64,000 nt of DNA from an uncultured Lachnoclostridium sp. (GCA_946402335.1 CAMIWE010000002.1:1-64000), one strand, 5' to 3'. Positions 51,829 to 60,767 are shown, counted from the stretch's first letter. Notes: a model not told the origin generated them from the letters alone. Made by a program: numbers and translations.

Positions 51829-52569
51829 ATGAATCAGGAAACGGAACGAAACGAAGGAGCGGAACAGCAGGAAGAAAAGCAGAAACTGACCGTTAAGAGA
51901 GCCGTCCGTAACCTTTTCATCGGAATCGGCATTACGCTTCTGGTGCTCTTTATATGCTTAGTCCTTGAGATCATGACCGAGAACAGAGAGGCCAGGAAGA
52001 ACAGGGAAGCAAAGCATGAAACAATGACGGGCCTTTTCACGGAATGTATGGAAACGTACTACGGGCTGAAAAAAGGAGATTATATCATCGTTGATGAGTA
52101 TTTCCGAAGGCACAGTGCCGACGTTCACGGATGTACCTTCACTGTTGATGACACAGAGTATTCTGAAGTAAACGGTTATACGGATTATTGTTCAAAACAG
52201 TTGCGCGACGTTCTTGCGGAACAGTTCTCGGAGGCGCTGCAGGCGGCCGGTATTTCGGATGCGGGCGCTTATACGATTGAGAAGATCGAGTTTGACTATT
52301 CCGGCAAGGACACCATATTTGACGCGGAAATGAAAGACAAACTGCCGTTTTGGATGAACGAAGAGGAGATACAGAAATATAAGGACGGATCTTACAGCAG
52401 CCACAAATGGGCCGACGAGCTTACTCTCAGGATCGTAGTCCGCACGGATTCGAAAGAGGCGGCATCCTTATCGGAAGGCATTGTCAAGAAGCTGGAGTTC
52501 GGGCCGTTCTCGGATGAAGAGCTGATCATAGAAACCGGCTCGCAGACGTATACCTATAAGATCCGGTAA
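51829..52569 (+). CDS. Membrane-anchored YxGLxxGD-family protein, paralogue 3
   Basis: A 246-residue protein: charged cytosolic start (NQETERNEGAEQQEEKQKL), one membrane helix (NLFIGIGITLLVLFICLVLEIM), then the family domain: METYYGLKKGDYIIVDEYF, YTDYCSKQLRDVLAEQFSEAL, KLPFWMNEEEIQKYKDG and HKWADELTLRIVVRTDS. Order and spacing of these blocks follow the other copies although overall identity is low, so the duplications look old. GGGAGGGAAG precedes the start. Confidence 0.75.
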   Translation: MNQETERNEGAEQQEEKQKLTVKRAVRNLFIGIGITLLVLFICLVLEIMTENREARKNREAKHETMTGLFTECMETYYGLKKGDYIIVDEYFRRHSADVHGCTFTVDDTEYSEVNGYTDYCSKQLRDVLAEQFSEALQAAGISDAGAYTIEKIEFDYSGKDTIFDAEMKDKLPFWMNEEEIQKYKDGSYSSHKWADELTLRIVVRTDSKEAASLSEGIVKKLEFGPFSDEELIIETGSQTYTYKIR

Positions 52570-52586
52570 GACACAGGGGGAGTGTT

Positions 52587-53342
52587 ATGAAGAAAGAGAA
52601 AGGGAAGACGGGGAGAACCCGTTATATCGTTCAACTCGTATTGTTCGTCATCGGGGTTTTGTGCGTGAGTGTGGGCCTTACCTGGTTTATCTATTGGGCG
52701 GCAAAGCATTCGCCGAAGCCGCTGACGATAAAGTTTGACTGGCTGAAAGGGAATGGTTCCGCAAGAAATGAAGCGGAAAGAGAACTGCTTGCACAACTGA
52801 AGGAGTATCACGGCCTGGAACCGGGCGACTGCAAGATCGTGGCCGGAGAGCCCGGGTTACTCGAAACGGCCGACGATACGCCGTATTATCTGCAAGTGAA
52901 CGGCAAGCAGTACAATCTCGGACGCTATAAGAATCAGATAACCGGGAAAGTTTACTGGACAAGCGATTACTATTCGGATTTGTTTGAAACAAAGGCCCGG
53001 CAGTACATCCGGCAGGTGATTGATGAAGTCGATCCAGAGATTAAAAATGCGGTCACGTCAGGGCAGTCCAATCTGCTTCCGATCTGGATGAACAACGATG
53101 AAACCGTTGCGCTTCTTAACGGAAAGATTGAGCGATCCAAATGGAGACTGGCGGTCGCCAGGACCGGGAGCTTCATCGGAACCGTAACCATTCGAAGCGA
53201 TAAGGACCTGACCCTCAGCGAGGAGCAGCTTGCGATTCTTACGGACAAGCTTTTCTTCGTTAACGCAATCGTAATCTACTGCCCGAGGGAGACCATCCGG
53301 TACGAGCCATACTCCGGAAAGCTTTATACGACATCAAAATAG
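52587..53342 (+). CDS. Membrane-anchored YxGLxxGD-family protein, paralogue 4
   Basis: A 251-residue protein: basic start (KKEKGKTGRTR), one membrane helix (YIVQLVLFVIGVLCVSVGLTWFIYW), then LKEYHGLEPGDCKIVAGEPG, YWTSDYYSDLFETKARQYI, NLLPIWMNNDETVALLNG and SKWRLAVARTGSFIGTVTIRS. It is the last gene before a terminator, so all four family members form one operon. The function is unknown. Their shared operon with a binding-protein fusion suggests accessory roles in substrate capture at the cell surface. Confidence 0.75.
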   Translation: MKKEKGKTGRTRYIVQLVLFVIGVLCVSVGLTWFIYWAAKHSPKPLTIKFDWLKGNGSARNEAERELLAQLKEYHGLEPGDCKIVAGEPGLLETADDTPYYLQVNGKQYNLGRYKNQITGKVYWTSDYYSDLFETKARQYIRQVIDEVDPEIKNAVTSGQSNLLPIWMNNDETVALLNGKIERSKWRLAVARTGSFIGTVTIRSDKDLTLSEEQLAILTDKLFFVNAIVIYCPRETIRYEPYSGKLYTTSK

Positions 53343-53356
53343 GAAACCATTCTATT

Positions 53357-53385
53357 CCGGGGCCGGACGCAGGCCCCGGTTTTTT
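53357..53385 (+). terminator. Terminator of the paralogue operon
   Basis: CCGGGGCC / GGCCCCGG, an 8-bp GC-only stem with a GGACGCA loop, followed by TTTTTT. Confidence 0.93.
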
Positions 53386-53479
53386 GCGAGAAGAAGGACG
53401 GGCGAAGAGGGGTGTCGGGGGCAACTTTTTTGCTCAACAGAAATTGTTTTTATTTTTTGAAAAGTTTCACTTTTTTCCT

Positions 53480-53508
53480 TGCATCCCAATAGCAAGTATG
53501 CTATCTTC
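53480..53508 (+). promoter_or_regulatory. Promoter of the first riboswitch transcript
   Basis: TTGCAT (53480-53485), a 17-bp spacer and TATCTT (53503-53508). The same two hexamers at the same spacing precede the second riboswitch. Confidence 0.7.
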
Positions 53509-53555
53509 TATATACGGACTTTTCGGTCCGTTGTTTTGGGGACAGGTTAATCAAT

Positions 53556-53662
53556 ATTGGGGGCAAATCCGCGGAAACGCAGAGACGCAAAACTTGGAGT
53601 CTACCGTGACACGACAGGGTCTTCATGACCTTTTTGGTGTTGCCATGATAGTTCGGTTGCAA
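53556..53662 (+). promoter_or_regulatory. Cyclic-di-GMP-I (GEMM-I) riboswitch, copy 1
   Basis: The aptamer shows the GEMM-I hallmarks: GGGCAAAtcc, a stem capped by a GAAA tetraloop (CCGCGGAAACGCAG), the invariant GACGCAAA with following C, GGAGTCTAcc, a variable second arm and the closing ATAGTTCGGTTGC. GAAA loop and receptor, and the GCAAA core, are the conserved c-di-GMP pocket of this family. The 3' end (GGTTGC) is also the 5' arm of the terminator that follows, so ligand binding should compete with termination. It controls the 2227-residue protein. Confidence 0.9.
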
Positions 53663-53687
53663 TAAGGAATTATTGCAGCCGTTTTTT
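53655..53687 (+). terminator. Riboswitch-controlled terminator, copy 1
   Basis: GGTTGCAATAA pairs with TTATTGCAGCC (11 bp, one wobble), followed by GTTTTTT. The first six bases belong to the aptamer's 3' strand. Confidence 0.85.
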
Positions 53688-53786
53688 GTTTTCGGGGAGA
53701 ATGTTTTGTGATACGGAAAGCGGCGTAAGGCCGGCTTTATGTATAAAGGAACAAAAGATGTAGGGAAAGAATGAAAGGAGCTAAGG

Positions 53787-56700
53787 ATGCATATCAGAAG
53801 GTTTAAAAGCATGCTCAGTATGCTTCTGTGCGTCTTCATGATGGGGTCTCTTTTACAGGCAAAAGAGGCTTCAGCAGCCAGATGTTATGACCACAGTAAA
53901 ACGAAAGTGGTTATCGCCAGTCCGGCGACCTGTGGAAAAAACGGGTCAAGAGAATACCGTTGTGTGAATTGCAATTATCTTGTTAGATCAGAGACCATTT
54001 ACGCAACCGGTAATCATAGCTGGGGCACTTGGACGACGACCAAAGATGCGACCTGCACGATTGGTGGATCGAAAAAACGCTCTTGTACCACCTGTGGCAA
54101 GACCGAAAACGGCAATATTGATCCGCTTGGGCATAATTCTGATAAAACAGAGTATACTCCGCCTACTTGCGGAAGTGATGGATACACGATTAAGAAGTGT
54201 TCAAGATGTCAGAATGTAATGAGCAGAACTGTACACAGTGCGACCGGCAATCACAGCTGGGGAAGCTGGGTTACGGTAAAGTCTCCTAATTGTACGGAAG
54301 GCGGAACAAGAAAGCATACGTGTAACACTTGCGGAGCGACTGCTTCGGAGAACATGGCTGCTTGGGGACACAATTCAAATGGAACCAAGACAGTACCAGC
54401 CACCTGTGGGAAGGACGGCTATACTGCGAAGACCTGTACAAATTGCGGGATCATTATGAGCAGCACTCCGATTAAGGCAACCGGAAAGCATAGCTGGGGG
54501 TCTTGGGTTGATGTTAAATCTGCAAATTGTACGGAAGGCGGAACACGGAAGCATACCTGTAATACATGTGGAGCAACTGCTTCTGAAAATGTAGCAGCTC
54601 TTGGACATGATACGAAAGGCGGAACGAAAACCGTTGCGGCTACATGTACTGCTGCCGGTTATTCCGTAGCGACCTGTTCCAGATGTAAGAGAGAGCAGGG
54701 CAATAAGACGACGATCCCGGCACTCGGACATAGCTGGGGGTCATGGATTGATGTTAAGGCGGCAAACTGTACGGAAGGCGGTACGAGAAAGCATACCTGT
54801 AACCGTTGCGGAACTACGGCTTCTGAGAATGTTGCGGCACTCGGACATGACTCGAAGGGCGGAACGAAAACCGTTGCGGCCACCTGTACTGCCGCCGGCT
54901 ATACCGTAGCGACCTGCTCCAGATGTAAGAGAGAGCAGGGCAATAAGACGACGATCCCGGCACTCGGACATAGCTGGGGGTCATGGATTGATGTTAAGGC
55001 GGCAAACTGTACTGAGGGCGGGACAAGAAAGCATACCTGTAACCGTTGCGGAGCAACGGCTTCCGAGAATGTAGCGGCACTCGGTCATGACTCGAAAGGC
55101 GGAACGAAAACAGTTCCGGCATCATGCGGAACCGACGGCTATACCGTAGCAACCTGTTCCAAATGTAAGCGTGAGCAGGGAAACAGAACCACAATCCCGG
55201 CAACCGGAAAGCATTCCTGGAGCAAATGGAATAACGATATTGATCCGTCCTGTGAGGGGGCAGGATCCAAGTCGCGTGTATGTTCCACCTGTGGAAAAAA
55301 AGAAAACGATAAGATTAATCCGCTTGGTCATCTGGTCGAGGGCCAGGTGAAGAGAGAAGAAGCGACCTGTGGCAAAGACGGATACAGTGTCGTAGTTTGT
55401 ACACGATGCGGCAAGGAACAAGGCAGCAGAAATACGATCAAGGCGACCGGAAAGCATAGTTGGGGCTCTTGGACGGTTGAGATAGAACCGGCATGTGAAA
55501 TGCAGGGAACCAGATCACGAGTATGCACAACCTGCGGTACCCCTGAAAAAGATAAGATAGGTGAACTGGGCCATTCCTTCCAGGGACAGATCAAGAGAGA
55601 AGAGGCAACCTGTGGCAAAGACGGATACAGCGTTGTAGTATGCTCCCGTTGCGGTAAAGAAGGCGGGAACAGAAATACGATTCCGGCGACAGGAAAACAT
55701 TCCTGGGGCTCCTGGACGATTGAGATAGAGCCGGCATGTGAAATGAAGGGGACCAAATCACGGGCATGCCCGGTTTGTGGCGATATTGACAGAGTCCAAA
55801 TAGGCGAACTCGGACATTTGGTGCAGGGGCAGATTAAAAGAGAAGAAGCCACCTGTGGTAAGGATGGATATACAGCCGTGGTTTGTTCAAGATGCGGTGA
55901 AGCGGTTGGAGCAAAAAATGTTATTCCCGCAACCGGCAAGCATACCTGGGACAGCTGGACCGATGATAAGGATGCCACGTGTACTATAAACGGCACGAGA
56001 CATCACACATGTACGACATGCGGCAAATCCGAAGACGGTATAATAAAAGCCCCGGGCCATTTAATCACGGGACAGATGCGAACGGTAGAGCCGACTTGTT
56101 CTAAAGCTGGCTATAATGTTGTTATTTGTTCCCGCTGTGGTCAGGAATTCGGGAGTCAGAGTACTATTCCGGCAACCGGTAATCATAACTGGGGAGTCTG
56201 GATTGAGGATAAAAAGCCGACTTGTGAGCAGAGTGGAACAAGACATCATGTATGTAAGGATTGCGGACATTCTGCCGGTGATACCACCGCACCATTGAGA
56301 CACCTGGTTGAGGGGCAGATCAGACGGAAAGCTCCAACCTGCGACAAGGATGGATACAGCGTGATGGTTTGTTCCCGATGCGGGGCAGAGGTTGGAAAGC
56401 GGACGATCCTTCCGAAGACCGGGCATAATCTGGGACCGGTACAAAAGATTGTTTCAGAGAATTGTGAGAGAGATGGCTGGGGATACCGTTATTGTACGGA
56501 TGATAACTGTCAGTACAAAGAAAAAGTCACGATTACGAAAAAAACGCATTCTCCGATAACATTCAGAGAAGAACCGACTTGTGATAAAGAAGGTAAGCAG
56601 GGAGTCAAGTGCCAATACTGTGGTGAAATCCTCGGCAACTCCTCAACTATAGCTAAGAAAGGACACCAGTTTGGCGATTGGATACTGTACCCGTCGGTTT

Positions 56701-59700
56701 CTACGGATAAAGAACTGGTATCTTTCCGTTATTGTACCGTGTGTGATGCATACGAAAAGAAAGTCGAACCGAATACTTCGGAAGTTCCGATATATTATCT
56801 TCATTTTGACCCGAATGGCGGAACCGGTCGGATGGATGACTATATTTTCATCGGGAATCTGACCAATCTTCCGACTTCGACATTTAAGAAAACCGGCTAC
56901 TATTTCTCGGCATGGTGTACTGCTCCTGACAGTTTGGCGGGACGGGTTTATACGATCCCATCGACATTTAAACGAACTGATGCACCGGCAACGTTGTATG
57001 CTTTATGGTCTGCAAATGAATACACAATTGAGTACAATCTGAACTATGCAGACGCTAAAAAGATAGGTGACGATGTTGTTTCCTATGATGAAACCGTGAC
57101 TCTTCCGAAACCGAAACGCGACGGATATGATTTTGTTGCGTGGAGGGGAGCGGCGGATGGAAAACAGCTTTATCTGTCGGGCGGACAGGAAGTAAAGAAT
57201 CTCACTGAACATAATGGTGTGACGGTTATACTTAGGGCAGAGTGGGTAAAGACAGAAGGATTCTGTGAGGTTTCTTTCTATGACGGAAATACGTTTATCA
57301 AGTCTACAAGCGTGGAACCCGGAGACAAGGTAAAAACGTTCAAGTATAGCAAAAACAATACAGCCTGCATTGGATGGAGCACCACGCCCGGCGGACCCGT
57401 TGTATATCAGGCCGGAAAGAAATATGAATTTAAAGAAGACACCAAATTATACGCCGTTTGGAAAGAATACACCATAACATATGATGCTAACGGAGGCGAA
57501 TTTACTCCGAATGCAGTGACCGTGAAGGATGGTTCTGCTACAACAATATATGATAAAACGCTCGACAGACCGGGATATCATTTTGGCGGGTGGTCATATA
57601 GTAAGGAGAATCAGGAACTGAACTTCATACCGGGAGCGCCGTATTCGGATGGGGTTAGTATCACTTTGTATGCAATTTGGGACCCGATTGAATATACCAT
57701 TAAGCTGAACCCGAATTATTACGGAGCAAAAACGACCACGATCAAGGTTTCGTATGATTATGTGTACTATCTTCCTGCTCCCCAGCGAACCGGATATGAG
57801 TTCTGCGGATGGAAGGGAGCTTCTGACGGTAAACAGCTCACCTTTTCTGCGAATGCACCGGTAAGTAAGCTTACGGTTAATGAGGGAACCACGGTGACGC
57901 TTACCGGAAGCTGGCAGAAAAAAAGCGATTTTGTTGAGGTGAAATTCTATAACGGAAATCAACAGGTGGATTTCACTACAAAGAAAAAAGATAAGGCCAT
58001 CAAAATGCCTTCGTATTATTGGGCGGAGACCGGGAATTTCTGTTGCGGTTGGAACACTGCGAAAGACGGAACAGGCAAAACCTATGCGGTTGGGGAAAAC
58101 GTTTATTTTACGGAAAACGTATCATTATATGCGGTTTGGGGCTCTTATACAGTTACATATGATGCCAATGGCGGAAGCGGAGCTCCGAATCCGCAGACTG
58201 TTTCTCGCACCCAAACAGTAACCATCTCCGGCGCCGGAAGTATCAGAAGAGATGGATACAAATTCGATGGCTGGGCATATCAGAAGTATGATACCGAAAG
58301 CTATTATAATGGCGGTGAGACATATAAGGAAGGTGTTTCCATAACGCTGTATGCAGTTTGGATTCCGATACAATACACGATTAAAGTGAATCCGGGATTC
58401 TTCAATGCTAAAATCACTACAATCAAGGTACCATATGATTATGTATATTATCCGGTGGTACCGGACCGGCTTGGGTATGATTTCTGCGGATGGAAGGGTG
58501 CTTCTGACGGAAAGCAGTTCTCCTTCTCGAAAAATGAACCGGTAAGTAAACTCACAATTCACGAAAACACTACTGTCATTTTAAATGGAACATGGAAAAA
58601 AAGCAGTGAGTACGTTACCGTGAATTATTATGACGGAAACACAAAGGTTAACTCAACGACCGTCCTTCGCGGAACGACGCTGGTGCTGCCGTCTCATTTT
58701 AGAAGTACAACGGCCATGTATTGCAGCGGGTGGTGTAAATCCGCTAATAAGACCGGGACAAAATATAAAGTAGGCGATTTGTTTGTGCTTACGGAAGATA
58801 CGGATTTGTATGCAACATGGGATACTTATACGATTTCGTACAATGGTAACGGCGGAACCGGCGCTCCGTTTATGCAAACCTATTCGTGCTCTGAAACTGC
58901 AACGATTCTGTCAACAAAACTTGACCGAACCGGGTACAGATTTAACGGATGGGCTTTTGATAAGGAGGCTAAGGAGCCTGATTTTGTCGGCGGAGCTCCT
59001 TATTCCGAAGGAGTATCGATTACGCTGTATGCGGTTTGGGTACCGCATGAGTATACCCTTAGATTTAATTCGAATTATCAGGATGCGGATCCGATCAGTG
59101 ATGTAACAGGTCTGTATGATTATACGATTTATATTCCCGAAGCGCAGCGGACGGGATATGTATTTGACGGATGGAAGGGCTATTACAAGGGACATCTTAT
59201 TACCCTTAAGGGAGGCGAGCTGACTAAGAATGTGACGGCCGACGATGGCGTTGTCATCCCACTGACCGCACAATGGAAGAGAGACGAGAACTATTGTAAG
59301 GTAACATTTTACAGTGGGGACAAAGAAGTTCGCACTAAAATGGTGAAAAAGGGCAAAAAGGTGACACTGTCCGGATATCTGTCTCCTGAGACGACGACCT
59401 ACAATAAGGGTTGGAGTATTACAAAGAACGGTGTTACAGAGTCATATAAAAACAATGATAGGGTTACAATCTATGAAGACACGGCAGTAGTGGCTGAGTG
59501 GAATAAGTTTACGATCATTTTCGATCCGCATGGTGATAATGTTACCGGAATGCCTGGAAATATTACTACAACAGCGGATAAAGCGGTAAAACTACCGGAT
59601 GAATCCGAGTCCCCGCAAAGAAGCGGCTATGTGTTTGCCGGCTGGGGATTTATCACAAATCAAGGAGACTATGTTTTTGCGTATAAACCCGGTGAAGTAT

Positions 59701-60470
59701 ATGATTCCGGAGTAACCGTTACAATGTATGCGATGTGGGATGAGATTATTATCAGCCCGATAAAGGATGAGCTGCAGAAACTCTATTCCAAGGCACTCAT
59801 GCCGGACAGTTATTTCGATCAGGATTACATGTCGCCTTATTGGCAGAAGATCAGTGACGATTGCTATTTCCTCATCAAAACCGATACCTCGAATCCATCT
59901 TATATCACGGAGGCCTTTATCGTGTATAAAGAAAATTACACGATTAAAGTAAAGGATTATACCTATGGCGACGGAATAATGGATTGTATCGAAAAGGGAA
60001 TCCTTGAGAACCATGATAACACTCTCGGAGCGATTGAAGTGTTTTCATTGAATATCGGCATTGAAGTTGCTAAGACGGTATTTGCCAATTCTAATCCAAT
60101 GGGAACCATCATTGTGTATGGATACGACAGTTATTGCCTGATTAAGGACTGGATTGAAGCAGGAGTGGATGATAAGTTGTTCAGTAGCGTTACCTATGTT
60201 GGGGCAAATGGATTGGATCATGCCGCTGAGTATATTTTTGAGTTTAAATGCCTTGAAAAAGTTGAAGTAGGATTAATATTCTCAGCGATTCTGGAAGGAG
60301 TCAAAACAGTTTATTATACCAAAAAAGCGGAGGAGTTAAATCTTGATCCGTTAGGTAATCGTGATACTGCATTATATACACTTGCTCAGAGTATTAAGGA
60401 TGCAGGATTTGGCCCTGAGATTTATGATTCGGGATTGAGAGATGTTGTCCTGTCGATTTATTTTCACTGA
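53787..60470 (+). CDS. Giant secreted protein: Cys/His 80-residue repeats, InlB-like modules and unknown C-terminal domain
   Basis: A 2227-residue protein with a signal peptide (about 1-31, ending EASA). Residues 75-900 hold about ten 80-residue units. Each unit has two halves with C, CxxC and a GH histidine (for example HSWGSW, CTEGGTRKHTCNTCG and ATCTAAGYSVATCSRC), a potential Cys3His metal site per half. Diverged copies reach about 995. Residues 1001-1985 are 13 InlB/Flg_new-type modules (ITYDANGG, LYAVW ends) in an A(BCA)x4 order. The last 240 residues are mostly helical and match no family I know. No LPxTG, SLH or choline-binding motif is seen, so attachment is unclear. AAAGGAG precedes the start; a c-di-GMP riboswitch controls the mRNA. 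Confidence 0.88.
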   Translation: MHIRRFKSMLSMLLCVFMMGSLLQAKEASAARCYDHSKTKVVIASPATCGKNGSREYRCVNCNYLVRSETIYATGNHSWGTWTTTKDATCTIGGSKKRSCTTCGKTENGNIDPLGHNSDKTEYTPPTCGSDGYTIKKCSRCQNVMSRTVHSATGNHSWGSWVTVKSPNCTEGGTRKHTCNTCGATASENMAAWGHNSNGTKTVPATCGKDGYTAKTCTNCGIIMSSTPIKATGKHSWGSWVDVKSANCTEGGTRKHTCNTCGATASENVAALGHDTKGGTKTVAATCTAAGYSVATCSRCKREQGNKTTIPALGHSWGSWIDVKAANCTEGGTRKHTCNRCGTTASENVAALGHDSKGGTKTVAATCTAAGYTVATCSRCKREQGNKTTIPALGHSWGSWIDVKAANCTEGGTRKHTCNRCGATASENVAALGHDSKGGTKTVPASCGTDGYTVATCSKCKREQGNRTTIPATGKHSWSKWNNDIDPSCEGAGSKSRVCSTCGKKENDKINPLGHLVEGQVKREEATCGKDGYSVVVCTRCGKEQGSRNTIKATGKHSWGSWTVEIEPACEMQGTRSRVCTTCGTPEKDKIGELGHSFQGQIKREEATCGKDGYSVVVCSRCGKEGGNRNTIPATGKHSWGSWTIEIEPACEMKGTKSRACPVCGDIDRVQIGELGHLVQGQIKREEATCGKDGYTAVVCSRCGEAVGAKNVIPATGKHTWDSWTDDKDATCTINGTRHHTCTTCGKSEDGIIKAPGHLITGQMRTVEPTCSKAGYNVVICSRCGQEFGSQSTIPATGNHNWGVWIEDKKPTCEQSGTRHHVCKDCGHSAGDTTAPLRHLVEGQIRRKAPTCDKDGYSVMVCSRCGAEVGKRTILPKTGHNLGPVQKIVSENCERDGWGYRYCTDDNCQYKEKVTITKKTHSPITFREEPTCDKEGKQGVKCQYCGEILGNSSTIAKKGHQFGDWILYPSVSTDKELVSFRYCTVCDAYEKKVEPNTSEVPIYYLHFDPNGGTGRMDDYIFIGNLTNLPTSTFKKTGYYFSAWCTAPDSLAGRVYTIPSTFKRTDAPATLYALWSANEYTIEYNLNYADAKKIGDDVVSYDETVTLPKPKRDGYDFVAWRGAADGKQLYLSGGQEVKNLTEHNGVTVILRAEWVKTEGFCEVSFYDGNTFIKSTSVEPGDKVKTFKYSKNNTACIGWSTTPGGPVVYQAGKKYEFKEDTKLYAVWKEYTITYDANGGEFTPNAVTVKDGSATTIYDKTLDRPGYHFGGWSYSKENQELNFIPGAPYSDGVSITLYAIWDPIEYTIKLNPNYYGAKTTTIKVSYDYVYYLPAPQRTGYEFCGWKGASDGKQLTFSANAPVSKLTVNEGTTVTLTGSWQKKSDFVEVKFYNGNQQVDFTTKKKDKAIKMPSYYWAETGNFCCGWNTAKDGTGKTYAVGENVYFTENVSLYAVWGSYTVTYDANGGSGAPNPQTVSRTQTVTISGAGSIRRDGYKFDGWAYQKYDTESYYNGGETYKEGVSITLYAVWIPIQYTIKVNPGFFNAKITTIKVPYDYVYYPVVPDRLGYDFCGWKGASDGKQFSFSKNEPVSKLTIHENTTVILNGTWKKSSEYVTVNYYDGNTKVNSTTVLRGTTLVLPSHFRSTTAMYCSGWCKSANKTGTKYKVGDLFVLTEDTDLYATWDTYTISYNGNGGTGAPFMQTYSCSETATILSTKLDRTGYRFNGWAFDKEAKEPDFVGGAPYSEGVSITLYAVWVPHEYTLRFNSNYQDADPISDVTGLYDYTIYIPEAQRTGYVFDGWKGYYKGHLITLKGGELTKNVTADDGVVIPLTAQWKRDENYCKVTFYSGDKEVRTKMVKKGKKVTLSGYLSPETTTYNKGWSITKNGVTESYKNNDRVTIYEDTAVVAEWNKFTIIFDPHGDNVTGMPGNITTTADKAVKLPDESESPQRSGYVFAGWGFITNQGDYVFAYKPGEVYDSGVTVTMYAMWDEIIISPIKDELQKLYSKALMPDSYFDQDYMSPYWQKISDDCYFLIKTDTSNPSYITEAFIVYKENYTIKVKDYTYGDGIMDCIEKGILENHDNTLGAIEVFSLNIGIEVAKTVFANSNPMGTIIVYGYDSYCLIKDWIEAGVDDKLFSSVTYVGANGLDHAAEYIFEFKCLEKVEVGLIFSAILEGVKTVYYTKKAEELNLDPLGNRDTALYTLAQSIKDAGFGPEIYDSGLRDVVLSIYFH
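54013..56430 (+). repeat. Tandem 240-bp repeats coding for the Cys/His units
   Basis: The coding sequence repeats with an exact 240-bp period near 54490, 54730 and 54970 (TAGCTGGGGGTC at each point). The copies at 54730 and 54970 are almost identical over the full unit, which points to recent duplication or gene conversion. Flanking units have diverged. Confidence 0.9.
56787..59740 (+). repeat. InlB-like module array with a three-module super-repeat
   Basis: Thirteen modules of about 75 residues fall in three types: A (TYDANGG start), B (EYTIKLNPNYY start, GWKGASDGKQ centre) and C (VEVKFYNGN start). They recur as A then B-C-A four times, a super-repeat of about 680 bp. Confidence 0.8.
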
Positions 60471-60494
60471 GTTTCATCTTTATAGGTGAATCCC

Positions 60495-60526
60495 CCGGGT
60501 CCGGCTTTTGCCGGGCCCGGTTTTTT
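60495..60526 (+). terminator. Terminator of the giant protein gene
   Basis: CCGGGTCCGGC (60495-60505) pairs with GCCGGGCCCGG (60510-60520) across a TTTT loop, followed by TTTTTT. Confidence 0.93.
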
Positions 60527-60586
60527 GCGTTTAGGGGATCGGGGCGCGGCCTTTTCACTTCTTCGCCCTCCCCCTCCACGATTCCC

Positions 60587-60615
60587 TTGCATTCGCGCCC
60601 GGAATGTGCTATCTT
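60587..60615 (+). promoter_or_regulatory. Promoter of the second riboswitch transcript
   Basis: TTGCAT (60587-60592), a 17-bp spacer and TATCTT (60610-60615), identical in both boxes and spacing to the promoter of copy 1. Confidence 0.7.
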
Positions 60616-60662
60616 CAGAATAGAGGTATTATTTGTATTACGCGACGGGAAAATGGAATATT

Positions 60663-60767
60663 TTTTGGCAAATCTGCGGAAACGCAGAGACGCAAAGCTT
60701 GAAGTCTAACGTGACAATGGGGTGTGACGTCAGTCGTTCTTTGTTTTCACTATGATCGTTCGGTTGC
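60663..60767 (+). promoter_or_regulatory. Cyclic-di-GMP-I (GEMM-I) riboswitch, copy 2
   Basis: GGCAAATCTGCG, a perfect CTGCG-GAAA-CGCAG stem-loop, GACGCAAAGCTTGAAGTCTAAC and the closing ATGATCGTTCGGTTGC give an even better match to the GEMM-I consensus than copy 1. Only the peripheral second arm differs strongly between the two copies. It controls the second Cys/His protein operon. Confidence 0.93.

Noticed and set aside
53384..53665. 93-residue open frame across the first riboswitch
   Set aside because: It spans the promoter and aptamer, has no ribosome site and reads conserved RNA bases. The RNA explains the conservation.
54013..56430. CRISPR-like regular repeats
   Set aside because: The repeats are 240 bp, in frame and coding, with no short repeat and unique spacer structure.
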